Positions 24,783 to 32,882 of a stretch of DNA of 64,000 bases are shown piece by piece. The notes under the pieces are model-generated. The model did no database searches, was not told the origin of the DNA, and was given only the letters and a program-made list of their open reading frames with translations. Each line of letters begins with the position of its first letter. Position 1 is the first letter of the stretch. This DNA comes from Candidatus Peribacteria bacterium RIFOXYB1_FULL_54_35 (lineage in GTDB: Bacteria; Patescibacteriota; Gracilibacteria; Peribacterales; Peribacteraceae): positions 1-64,000 of the forward strand of contig MFYJ01000012.1 of assembly GCA_001787755.1 (NCBI GenBank), read 5' to 3'. Both the position numbers and the translations under genes were made by a program.

Positions 24783-27203
24783 CTACTGCTTCAATCCAAT
24801 CCCAAAGAGCTCACGGCGTTCTGCCAGCGGAGTTGTGCAGATCCTCCGCACAAACCAGCGTGTGACAGTGATTGCGGTGAACATGGAGAGCAGGACACCT
24901 ATCCCCAGGGTAATGGCAAATCCACGGACGATGGAAGTGCCAATAGTGAAGAGGATGGCGCAGGTGATGATCGTAGAGACGTTGCTATCCCGTATGCTCG
25001 GCCATGCGCGCTTGAACCCTACTTCAGTGGCGGTACTGAGCATTTTCCCCTTCCTCAGTTCTTCTTTCATTCGTTCGAAAATGAGCACGTTCGCGTCCAC
25101 TGCCATGCCTATGCTCAGGATAATACCGGCCATGCCGGCGAGTGTGAGCACAATGTATTGGCCGGAGAAAAGGAAGAGAGGCAATTTCAGCATTGCGAAG
25201 AAGATGCCTGCGTAGATGATGAGTGCCAGGTCTGCCATGAGGCCGAGCAGGCGGTAGATGAGAATCATATAGAGCATCAGAATGATGATGCCGACGAGCG
25301 CAGCCTGGAGGGAAGTCCGGAGCGCATCGGCACCCAGAGTCGCCTCGATCGTCCTCTGACCGGAGAGGTAAATAGGAGCGGGGATAGCACCAGTATTTAA
25401 ATCCTGTGCAAGCATCTTGGCGTCTTCAAAGTTCTGCATGCCTGTGATAATGGCGTTTCCCCCGGTGATTTCCGTCTGCACTGTGGGGGCGGAAACCAGC
25501 TGTCCTCCCACAAAAATGGCGATGCGCTTATCAATGTTGCGTGCAGTGAGTTCCTGGAAGAGCCTCCCCCCTTCGTCATCGAAGGAGATCTGCACGACGG
25601 GGATGTTCGTGACAGGATCAAGAGTGACGGTGGCAGTCCGAAAATGCTTGCCGTCGAGCGGCGTGTCTTTCCATCCTGTCGGGCGGAGGGAGAAGAAGAG
25701 GCTGCGGATGAACACCATCTCTTCTGTGCTCCTCACATCTCCCTGCTGCAGGCGGGTCAGCAGCTCCTCTGTGCGTGCGGGGGCTTCTGCACCGCTTACA
25801 GCCAATTCTTCAAAAGAGGCGTGGTCAGGACTTTTGGTCGGTGCACTGTCTGCACGGATGATATGGAAGCCGAAAGCGGTTTCCACCGGTTCGCTCAATT
25901 CACCTTTCGCAAGCTTGAACGCCGCTTCTGAGAAGGCGGGTACCATTTTGTTGCGGTCAAATTTTCCGAGTGTTCCGCCCTGTGCCGCCGAAGGACCGTC
26001 GGAGAATTCGTGTGCGAGAGTTTCGAAGCTCTCCCCGTTCTCTATTCTCCTCCGGATATCCAGAGCAAGGGAGAGCGCCTCCTCACGGGAACGGGTGACA
26101 GAGGGATCAGCGGATGTCGCACCCTGGTATGCAACGAGGATATGGCTTGCTTCCATTTCTTCCAGGCCGGAGGTGATGTTCCCCAGGAAGAGAATGCGTG
26201 CGCTTCCGTCCTCCAGCGCAATGGTGCGGAGTTCACCCGTCTGCATGCTGCCGAGCACTGCGGCCACGGCAGCAGGTACTTTGTTCAGAGCCTGATCTTC
26301 ATAGCTTGTGTGGCTGACGTTCTCTTCCTGTGCTTCGAGGAGTGCGAAGGCGGTGTCTGCTTCCTGCACCACGCGTCCGGTTTGTGTCCGTTCGCGTGTC
26401 ACTTGTGAGAGGAAGATGCCCGGTACGTCATCCTCAGCAATATTGCCCTCAGGATCGCTCTGACGAACAGTGAGCATGCCGTCATTCTCGTAGATTCTCT
26501 CGTCGGCAGATTTTCCCCAGAGGTTTTCCATTCCCTTGGGAAGCGTGTCTTTGAAGTATGTCCCTTCCGGGATGTACGCCATACCCAGGTCATCGCTGAG
26601 GTCCTCAGACACAACATGGAGCGTTTCGCCACTCTCTGTCATTCTGCGGAGTGCGTAGCTCACTTTGTTCCGGACGGTTGCCTCGTACTCTGCAGTTGCT
26701 TCCGTGAATTCCTCTTTGAATTCGAGCTTGATGGTTTTTCCGACAATTTCGATGCATGCCTGCGTGTCGACGACTCCAGGGCATTCCACAAGAAGGTGCT
26801 TCTCGTTCCCGATGAAGGAGGGGGTGATCACTGCTTCGCTCACGCCGAGTGCGTTGATTCTCCTCTCAAGGACGGTGCGGATGGCTTCGACGACAGTGCG
26901 CTGCTGCTCTTCAATGTTCTGCTTCTGCACCTGGAGAATGGAGATGGCATCGAGGGATGCGTTGCGCTGTTCCATCTCCGCGATTTCTTTCTCAAGATCA
27001 GCCATTTGCTGGTTCATTTCCTGCTCGGAAATGCGGAAATCAAGCTGCGTGCCGCCTGCGAGGTCCAGCCCGAAGTGCAGGCTCGCGTCCCGCAGGAATC
27101 GCGGCGCCCACTGTTTCGCACTCTGCGGGAGTGCCACGATGATGATGAGCGCTGCAACAATGCAGGTAAGGACCGGCCACGTGTACGGCTTTTTTGTTGC
27201 CAT
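24783..27203 (-). CDS. secD: protein translocase subunit SecD with inserted parvulin PPIase domain
   Basis: 806 residues against about 530-620 for ordinary SecD. N-terminal helix (about 10-27), then the P1 head base FGLDLAGGTQLDFRI and VLERRINALGVSEAVI. A parvulin (PpiC) domain occupies about 350-453: EASHILVAYQ, ESFETLAHEFSDGPSAAQGG, FGFHIIRADS. A second, degenerate half-domain precedes it (AVAAVLGSMQTGELRTIALE). The SecD head resumes at VVQISFDDEGGRLFQELTAR and the C-terminal six-helix RND-type channel has GAIPAPIYLSGQRTIEATLG and GMAVDANVLIFERMKEEL. SecD uses the proton gradient to pull exported proteins out of SecYEG; a built-in prolyl isomerase would act on the emerging chain (inference). 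No secF in the window. A SecD-head-like lipoprotein gene ends 7 nt upstream. Confidence 0.93.
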   Translation of the reverse strand: MATKKPYTWPVLTCIVAALIIIVALPQSAKQWAPRFLRDASLHFGLDLAGGTQLDFRISEQEMNQQMADLEKEIAEMEQRNASLDAISILQVQKQNIEEQQRTVVEAIRTVLERRINALGVSEAVITPSFIGNEKHLLVECPGVVDTQACIEIVGKTIKLEFKEEFTEATAEYEATVRNKVSYALRRMTESGETLHVVSEDLSDDLGMAYIPEGTYFKDTLPKGMENLWGKSADERIYENDGMLTVRQSDPEGNIAEDDVPGIFLSQVTRERTQTGRVVQEADTAFALLEAQEENVSHTSYEDQALNKVPAAVAAVLGSMQTGELRTIALEDGSARILFLGNITSGLEEMEASHILVAYQGATSADPSVTRSREEALSLALDIRRRIENGESFETLAHEFSDGPSAAQGGTLGKFDRNKMVPAFSEAAFKLAKGELSEPVETAFGFHIIRADSAPTKSPDHASFEELAVSGAEAPARTEELLTRLQQGDVRSTEEMVFIRSLFFSLRPTGWKDTPLDGKHFRTATVTLDPVTNIPVVQISFDDEGGRLFQELTARNIDKRIAIFVGGQLVSAPTVQTEITGGNAIITGMQNFEDAKMLAQDLNTGAIPAPIYLSGQRTIEATLGADALRTSLQAALVGIIILMLYMILIYRLLGLMADLALIIYAGIFFAMLKLPLFLFSGQYIVLTLAGMAGIILSIGMAVDANVLIFERMKEELRKGKMLSTATEVGFKRAWPSIRDSNVSTIITCAILFTIGTSIVRGFAITLGIGVLLSMFTAITVTRWFVRRICTTPLAERRELFGIGLKQ

Positions 27204-27209
27204 GAGGAG

Positions 27210-27872
27210 TTACGGAACGGGTGTGAATGTCACATGGATGCCGACATTCACGTCATCCGCAAACACGTTTGCTAGCTGAACGCTCGGGATGTCGGTAATC
27301 ACAATATCGTCTTTCAGCTCATCCGTATCGACAAGCAGCTTCGAAACGAGCTGGTTGCGCACGAAAATACCGATGGACTTTCCCTTATTCTCTCTGAAGA
27401 GCTGGGCCATTTTCTCCCTTCCTTCCTCGGAGAATGTGATTGTTACCCGGCCCCTGCCTCCCGGTTCTTCACTTGCTTTCAGCCATTGGATGTGTGTGTG
27501 GCTGATACCGGTTTTCTTAAAACCGCCGTGTCCCTCTACAACCTGGTCTGCCTCTTCCACGGGCGCCTCCTTCATGATCTGCAAGTCGAAGGGAGTGGTA
27601 ATCAAATCTGTGAGTACATCCAAGGCGGGTTTCTCTGCTGCTTCCACATATATTCTGTTTTCTTCACCCGATGGCTGGATGTCGAGATCGATCACCTCTT
27701 CTCCCAGGTCGGCCATGCGCCTCTCTATCATGCGCATGCTCGCGGAAAGCAGGGCACTGCTTTGCTCTTCATCTTCGGTGTCCAGTTGTATGTCATACTT
27801 CATCGATGCATTACCGCAGGCGGTGAGCAGCGGCAGGAGCGCCAGGGAGAGGAAGAGGCATCGCACACGCAT
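27210..27872 (-). CDS. SecD-head-like lipoprotein
   Basis: 220 residues. The signal peptide MRVRCLFLSLALLPLLTAC ends in a lipobox with Cys19. The rest resembles the SecD periplasmic P1 domain: YDIQLDTEDEEQSSALLSAS and RMIERRMADLGEEV (like the SecD VLERRINALG helix), VTITFSEEGREKMAQLFREN, GIFVRNQLVSKLLV, IPSVQLANVFADDVNVG. There is no membrane channel. Located 6 nt before secD on the same strand, so it is probably a partner displayed outside the membrane beside SecD. Function inferred from homology and context only. Confidence 0.75.
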   Translation of the reverse strand: MRVRCLFLSLALLPLLTACGNASMKYDIQLDTEDEEQSSALLSASMRMIERRMADLGEEVIDLDIQPSGEENRIYVEAAEKPALDVLTDLITTPFDLQIMKEAPVEEADQVVEGHGGFKKTGISHTHIQWLKASEEPGGRGRVTITFSEEGREKMAQLFRENKGKSIGIFVRNQLVSKLLVDTDELKDDIVITDIPSVQLANVFADDVNVGIHVTFTPVP

Positions 27873-27988
27873 ATGTCCGCAGGAAGAGGCAACAACAGGG
27901 GTTTCTGTGCCTTTACTTGGCTGAAGAGGTGAGATCATTCTGACCGAGTGTAGGGAAGCTGTGCCCCCTGTGCAATCAGGAGATGCTG

Positions 27989-28945
27989 TTAGTTTTGTGT
28001 CAATGATGTGCCTGCACGGAGCATCTTTCCAGTGAGGTCCACACCCTTCAGCGTACAGTGATTGTCGATAATGCAATCCTGCAGGACGCAGTCTTCTATG
28101 GTGCAGTTCTCAAAGAGAACAACATTGTGCAGGTCGCAGTCTTTCACATGCGTATTTTTCCCTATGACAACTGCACCGTGGCATTGTGTTCTCTCAAGAC
28201 TCGCTGTCCCCTCTATGAGTACTCTCTCTCCTACGAGGGCTTTGGTGGCTTCCAGGTAGGCTTCGAACGAACCGATGTCGAACCAGGGTTCTTCAAACGT
28301 GAAGCAGTCCACTGGTTTTCCCTGTCTGAGGAATTCCTCAAATATGCTGCCAACATTATCCGGGTGGTGTCTGGCATGGTCCACGAGCAGAGGAATGGTG
28401 GAAGCAGGCAGGAGGGAGCAGCCGGTACTGACAAGTGATGTTCTGGGTTCGGGTGGCTTTTCCTCGAATGCCTGGATGGTTCTGCCGTCCTTGCCGAGGA
28501 TGACTGTCCCGAACGCTTTTGCCGCCTCTCTGTTGCCGAGGTCATGGGCGGCCAGCATGGCAGTTCCAGGCCTTGCCGCCCTGAGGAATTCCTGCATATT
28601 GAAACCGCAGTAGTTGTCTCCTGTGAGGAGGAGAATGTCCTCATCGATGTTCCGCTGTGCAACCCACTGCGCCACTGCGCCGAGTGCCCCAAGCTTCTGG
28701 TCATCGTGTGCGGTGTCTTCTACCACTATGGCGATATCACTGCGTTGCTGTTCCTTTTTCCATTGAGTAAATCCTTCTGCGAGAGCGGCGTTCGTACTCA
28801 CAGTTATCGGGGAATCTGCCGGTGTGTTGAGGACGAGGTGTGAGAGAATGGGTTTACCGGCAAGCGGGAGCAGAGGTTTTGCCCTCTTCTCCGTGAGTGG
28901 CCAGAGGCGGGTGGCAAATCCGCCGGCGAGGATGAAAGTTTGCAT
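27989..28945 (-). CDS. sugar-phosphate nucleotidyltransferase
   Basis: 318 residues. The N-terminal nucleotidyltransferase fold has the signature FILAGGFATRLWPLTEKRAKPLLPLAGKP (nucleotide and Mg site), LLLTGDNYCGF, and AFEEKPPEP. The C-terminal part (about 240-318) shows left-handed beta-helix hexapeptide-like repeats (GAVVIGKNTHVKDCDLHNVV). Such enzymes make NDP-sugars (for example dTDP-glucose or GDP-mannose) for envelope glycans; the exact sugar cannot be read. The upstream neighbour is a polyprenyl-phosphotransferase-like protein. Confidence 0.88.
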   Translation of the reverse strand: MQTFILAGGFATRLWPLTEKRAKPLLPLAGKPILSHLVLNTPADSPITVSTNAALAEGFTQWKKEQQRSDIAIVVEDTAHDDQKLGALGAVAQWVAQRNIDEDILLLTGDNYCGFNMQEFLRAARPGTAMLAAHDLGNREAAKAFGTVILGKDGRTIQAFEEKPPEPRTSLVSTGCSLLPASTIPLLVDHARHHPDNVGSIFEEFLRQGKPVDCFTFEEPWFDIGSFEAYLEATKALVGERVLIEGTASLERTQCHGAVVIGKNTHVKDCDLHNVVLFENCTIEDCVLQDCIIDNHCTLKGVDLTGKMLRAGTSLTQN

Positions 28946-28984
28946 GCTTTGACCCTTGGGATTTGGAGATTGTGACGTTACTCT

Positions 28985-29090
28985 AGCAAAAGAAACAGAA
29001 GAATCGGAGGAAACAGAGGAGTTAGAGGGATTTCTTTCCTTTGAAGACTTTCCTCTGACTCTTCTGCTTCTTTTATTTCCTCTGCTTCCC
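28985..29090. repeat. inverted repeat of cagagga/tcctctg words
   Basis: The left arm reiterates agaaacagaagaa and gaggaaacagagg; the right arm reiterates cctctgactcttctgcttc. It fills the 145-bp gap between two minus-strand genes. Confidence 0.6.
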
Positions 29091-29894
29091 TCAGCGGAAG
29101 AACCATGTCCACCAGTGCTCCTTCGGGCTCACAATGGTCACAGGCTGTCCCTCGAGGGTGTCTACCCGTTCATCCCGTTCCACGATTCCGAGAACAGAGG
29201 GGAGCAGGAGGTAGGTGCAGCCGCGCTTCCGGCATGCACTCAGGAGATTCAGTGACTGTTCAAGATCGCTGCACTGTATGAGGTGGGTAATGTGCTCCTG
29301 CTCGAGTACATCTTCCAGCTTGTTCAGTTTGCCGCGGACCGGAACACCATGGACTTCCCCGTCTTTCACGCCGCGCCCGTCGAGAATGGCGACGGGCTTT
29401 AAGGGGTGATTGCTTCTGTTGAGGCGCTCAATGAGTCTTCCGGATTCCCGTGTTACTCCCACAATGAGCGTCGGGAAAACAGCCGGATTCTTCCGCAGAA
29501 TCCTGCGCATGATTGCGGAGTATCCGCAGTGCCATCCCCACACAACTGCAGCACTGAAGACAAATGCCATCATGAGGAGCATGCGACTGAAGAACTGTGC
29601 ATACTGAAAGTAGTAGGTGAGTGTGAAGAGCGCGACTCCCACCAGAGCGGAGTACGTGATGTACGCTGCGTTCCGAGGCGTAGCCTGGGAACGCGTGAGC
29701 GCGAAGGTTCGTGTGGTCGCGAGAACCAGGAGCCACACGGGAGCCACTATCACTGTGATGTTGATGAATTTGTCGAACGGAAAATCAGAGGAAAAAATCC
29801 ATCCGACACGCAGAAAGTATGCGAGTGCGTACGTTCCGACGAACAGGAGGAGATCACTCAGGAGCCAGAGAATCATCAGGATGCGGTAGCGCAT
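29091..29894 (-). CDS. membrane/Rossmann half of a polyprenyl glycosylphosphotransferase-like protein
   Basis: 267 residues. Four hydrophobic helices (about 5-125) are followed by a nucleotide-binding-like Rossmann domain (FPTLIVGVTRESGRLIERL, VAILDGRGVKDGEVHGVPVR, ITHLIQCSDL). This matches the N-terminal part of WcaJ/WbaP-type proteins, which start glycan assembly on undecaprenyl phosphate. The catalytic C-terminal domain is absent: the protein stops at WWTWFFR where it would continue. It is either a stand-alone regulatory form or a truncated remnant; the frame is intact up to a normal stop. Confidence 0.75.
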   Translation of the reverse strand: MRYRILMILWLLSDLLLFVGTYALAYFLRVGWIFSSDFPFDKFINITVIVAPVWLLVLATTRTFALTRSQATPRNAAYITYSALVGVALFTLTYYFQYAQFFSRMLLMMAFVFSAAVVWGWHCGYSAIMRRILRKNPAVFPTLIVGVTRESGRLIERLNRSNHPLKPVAILDGRGVKDGEVHGVPVRGKLNKLEDVLEQEHITHLIQCSDLEQSLNLLSACRKRGCTYLLLPSVLGIVERDERVDTLEGQPVTIVSPKEHWWTWFFR

Positions 29895-29944
29895 ATCTCT
29901 TATTATTCAGTATCTGCCCTTCATTTTCCATCCACTGCCGGCTC

Positions 29945-30901
29945 CTATCTCCGTGCAACGAGCTCTGTAGGCGGTTTCCAATCGTAGGAGAGTTTTGTGA
30001 TGTCCCAGGGAATAGCGCCATCCCATCGCGTGTTGCTCTTCGCTACTTTCGGCAGATCGGGCAGATGCTCCTGAAACCACTGGTACTTTGCGGCAAGCGC
30101 ATCGTTCTCCGCTGCCCGGCGGGCAAACACTTCGCGATGGAGTACATAGTACACAAAACTCTCGGCGAAATCCTCGAACATGTCCCAGGAGGCGTAGCCG
30201 GAAACAAAGTCCTCTTCTGTTGTTCCCCGGTTGTGTGCCTGTGAGTTCATCCATGAGATCTGGTAGAAACTTACACTTGGATCGTCTTTCCAAATCTGCT
30301 CATCTTTGTCCATGTATGGTGTGGAACCTGCAACGGCTGTTCCCTGGAAGCACCCAAGGTCTGTCAGGTGTCCAAGCTCATGAAAGAAGAGGGCGCGGAA
30401 CTCCTCATCAGGTACCGATCCTGTGAGAATGATTGTTGATTTTCCTCCCAGTCCCCTGTGCTGGGGATTGTCGTAGCGCACGTAGAAATTTTTCAGGAAT
30501 GCCTGGCAGTGGCCGGGAATAATGCGGAATGCCTGGTCAGCAATGACGCGATGCTCAGGTTCGATGTCCTGCTTATCGAAAATGGGGTTCAGCGTCGCTA
30601 CACGGGGAGAGGGGGTGGCAGTCGGTGTGCTGCGCGCCTGCGCTTTCGTGCGCCGGTATGCTGCTATCTCGTACTGTCTCTTCATCTCCCGTGTCATGCT
30701 GCCATGCACGCGTTCTCCTTCGACTGTGGAGGTAGTTTGTGCCTTGGTTTCTGTGTGTGTGCTCTCCAGGGAGGCAATCCAGGCCTGCTCAGTACTTGCA
30801 CTCTGCGGGGAGTATGGTACGCTCTGGTGCAGAAGCACATCGAGATTTGTGCTACTGCTGAGCAGTACGAAACCGGAGAGGAGAAGCAGGGTTTCTCGCA
30901 T
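29945..30901 (-). CDS. putative secreted zinc metallopeptidase-like protein
   Basis: 318 residues. The hydrophobic N-terminus (MRETLLLLSGFVLLSSSTNL) could be a signal peptide or anchor; then comes a Ser/Thr/Pro-rich linker (about 25-100) and a globular domain. FFHELGHLTDLG contains HExxH, and EDFAESFVYYVLH further on offers a Glu as a third ligand in the gluzincin manner. No exact family is recognised. A -10 box (TATAGT) shared with the divergent rlmD promoter lies 24 nt upstream. Confidence 0.7.
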   Translation of the reverse strand: MRETLLLLSGFVLLSSSTNLDVLLHQSVPYSPQSASTEQAWIASLESTHTETKAQTTSTVEGERVHGSMTREMKRQYEIAAYRRTKAQARSTPTATPSPRVATLNPIFDKQDIEPEHRVIADQAFRIIPGHCQAFLKNFYVRYDNPQHRGLGGKSTIILTGSVPDEEFRALFFHELGHLTDLGCFQGTAVAGSTPYMDKDEQIWKDDPSVSFYQISWMNSQAHNRGTTEEDFVSGYASWDMFEDFAESFVYYVLHREVFARRAAENDALAAKYQWFQEHLPDLPKVAKSNTRWDGAIPWDITKLSYDWKPPTELVARR

Positions 30902-30922
30902 GTGGGTGCAAAAGGTGCAATT

Positions 30923-30933
30923 TATACTATAAT
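30923..30933. promoter_or_regulatory. overlapping divergent -10 boxes
   Basis: TATACTATAAT on the plus strand: TATAAT (30928-30933) ends 9 nt before the rlmD ATG (30943). The complement gives TATAGT (30931-30926) for the metallopeptidase-like gene starting at 30901. The two transcription units would compete for polymerase. Confidence 0.5.
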
Positions 30934-30942
30934 TTCCTATTA

Positions 30943-32394
30943 ATGTCAACAGCAGAAAGCCAGTCTGTCCATACAGGGCAGCAGCATACGGTGACTATTG
31001 AGAAGCTCACGCACGGAGGGGCTGGGTTAGCCCATATAGACGGTTTGGCGGTATTTGTGCCTGGAACCATCCCCGGTCAGAAGGTGGAGATTACGCTCAC
31101 GAAGAGGAAGGAGCAGTACTGCGAAGCAAAGCTGCTCCGCGTGCTCAAGAAGTCCAAAGACGAGGTACAGCCCCGCTGCAGCCACTGCCATGACTGTGGG
31201 GGCTGCACCTGGCAGAACCTTCCGTATGACAAGCAGATCAATTACAAGGAGGAGATCGTCCGGGAGACTCTGGAGCATCTCACTCCTGTGGAAGAGAGTG
31301 TGCGCACCAAACTTCCGGGGCGCGTGCTCAAGATTATCCCGAGCCCGCAGGTGTTCCACTACAGAAACAAGCTGGAGCTGAGCTTTGGGTTTGAGCATAT
31401 GCGTACAGAGCAGAAGGAAGGCAGACGCATCTACTTCGATGAGAATCCATCCATCGGTTTCCATCAGCCCGGGCAGTGGTCCACTGTGTTACCGATTACC
31501 GAGTGTCATCTGTACGATGAGCAGATTTCCTCTCTCCTCTCCGATGTCCGCCGCTTCATGGCGGATGTAAAGTTGCCAGTCTATAACCCCAAGACGCACA
31601 AGGGCATGCTCCGTACTCTGCTACTGCGCAGGGGAGTGCAGACCGGCGAGCAGATGATTGCTTTCGTTGTGAAAGCCCGGAAGAAAGAGCTGGAGCCGCT
31701 CTTCCAGCACTTCATGCGCTTCGGAGGCCGCTCGGGGCTCCAGTCGCTTCTCGTCATAGAGAACCTTGGCCAGAATGAGAAACCGGAGAATCCCAAGATG
31801 TACCCGCTCGTCGGTGGTACCAGTATTAAAGAGCGTCTCTTCGATCTTATCTTTGAAATCTCCCCATTCTCTTTTTTCCAGACGAATACCCTTGCCGCAG
31901 AGAAGCTCTACCAGGCCATTGCCGAGGGAGCAGATCTCTCCCGCAGGGACATAGTGCTCGATGTGTACTGCGGGATGGGTGCCATTGGCCAGTATCTCTC
32001 CCGTTTCTGCGAGAAGGTTGTCGGCGTGGAGAGCCATCCTGCTGCAGTGGAAGATGCCCTGCGCAGTGCTGGGAAGAACCGCATAGGCAATATCAGCTTC
32101 TACAAGGGGCGCGCGGAGCAGGTGCTCAACCAGCAACTGAAACCCGGAGGAAAGTATGCTTTTTCAACAATTATTCTCGATCCTCCGCGTGCGGGATTGC
32201 ATCCTCAGGCGCGTGAAGCAGTGGTGGCGCATGCGCCGGAGAAAATTGTCTATGTTTCCTGCAATACTGCGACGTTCGTGCGCGACCTCGCGGAATTCCT
32301 CAAAGAAGGATATGAACTGCGTACCGTGCAGCCGGTGGACATGTTCCCGCACACGGCGCACATAGAAACGGTCTCCGTTCTGCAGAAGAAATAA
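30943..32394 (+). CDS. rlmD: 23S rRNA (uracil-5-)-methyltransferase, RlmD/RumA type
   Basis: 483 residues. An N-terminal TRAM RNA-binding domain (about 15-75) is followed by iron-sulfur cysteines (CSHCHDCGGCTWQ) and a C-terminal SAM-dependent methyltransferase: SPFSFFQTNTLAAEKLY, VLDVYCGMGAIGQYLSRF, ILDPPRAGLHPQAREAV, and the catalytic Cys in VYVSCNTATFVRDLAEF. It methylates a uracil of 23S rRNA; RlmD versus RlmC/TrmA specificity is inferred from the cluster and length. Leaderless start. Its TAA overlaps the rlmH ATG (taatg), indicating translational coupling. Confidence 0.9.
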   Translation: MSTAESQSVHTGQQHTVTIEKLTHGGAGLAHIDGLAVFVPGTIPGQKVEITLTKRKEQYCEAKLLRVLKKSKDEVQPRCSHCHDCGGCTWQNLPYDKQINYKEEIVRETLEHLTPVEESVRTKLPGRVLKIIPSPQVFHYRNKLELSFGFEHMRTEQKEGRRIYFDENPSIGFHQPGQWSTVLPITECHLYDEQISSLLSDVRRFMADVKLPVYNPKTHKGMLRTLLLRRGVQTGEQMIAFVVKARKKELEPLFQHFMRFGGRSGLQSLLVIENLGQNEKPENPKMYPLVGGTSIKERLFDLIFEISPFSFFQTNTLAAEKLYQAIAEGADLSRRDIVLDVYCGMGAIGQYLSRFCEKVVGVESHPAAVEDALRSAGKNRIGNISFYKGRAEQVLNQQLKPGGKYAFSTIILDPPRAGLHPQAREAVVAHAPEKIVYVSCNTATFVRDLAEFLKEGYELRTVQPVDMFPHTAHIETVSVLQKK

Positions 32395-32858
32395 TGTTCA
32401 AGGTCACACTTCTCTGTGTTGGTCCCCTCAAATCCTCCTGGGCTGCAGGGGGGTGCAACCAGTACATGGATCGTGTACGCGGTGATCTTGCTTTGGAGGT
32501 GCTGGAACTCCCGGCGAGCAGGGAGAAAGATCCTGCACGTCAGTTACAGGAGGAGTCGTCGCGCATTCTGGAGGCGGTTGAAAAACGGTCAGGTGTGCTC
32601 TGGGTTCTTGATGAGCGGGGAAAGGGGATGACCTCAGAGGAATTTTCCTCCGTTCTCCAGAGGCATCGCGACGCAGGAGATGCAATCATCTTCATTCTTG
32701 GCGGAGCTTTCGGTTTGAGCGATGCAGTCCGGCGGCGGGCGGGGAAAATCCTCCGGCTGAGTGAGATGACACTGCCGCATGAGCTTTGCCGTGTGTTCTT
32801 CCTTGAGCAGCTCTACCGCGCGGTGCAGATACGGAAGAAGAGCAGGTATCATCACTAA
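32394..32858 (+). CDS. rlmH: 23S rRNA (pseudouridine1915-N3)-methyltransferase
   Basis: 154 residues, SPOUT family. Signatures: FKVTLLCVGPLK at the N-terminus, VLWVLDERGKGMTSEEF, the SAM-binding knot FILGGAFGLSDAVR, and the C-terminal LSEMTLPHELCRVFFLEQLYRA ending in YHH. Complete. Overlaps rlmD by one base; both modify 23S rRNA. Confidence 0.95.
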   Translation: MFKVTLLCVGPLKSSWAAGGCNQYMDRVRGDLALEVLELPASREKDPARQLQEESSRILEAVEKRSGVLWVLDERGKGMTSEEFSSVLQRHRDAGDAIIFILGGAFGLSDAVRRRAGKILRLSEMTLPHELCRVFFLEQLYRAVQIRKKSRYHH

Positions 32859-32882
32859 TACTCGCGAAAGAGGTTTTCGTAC

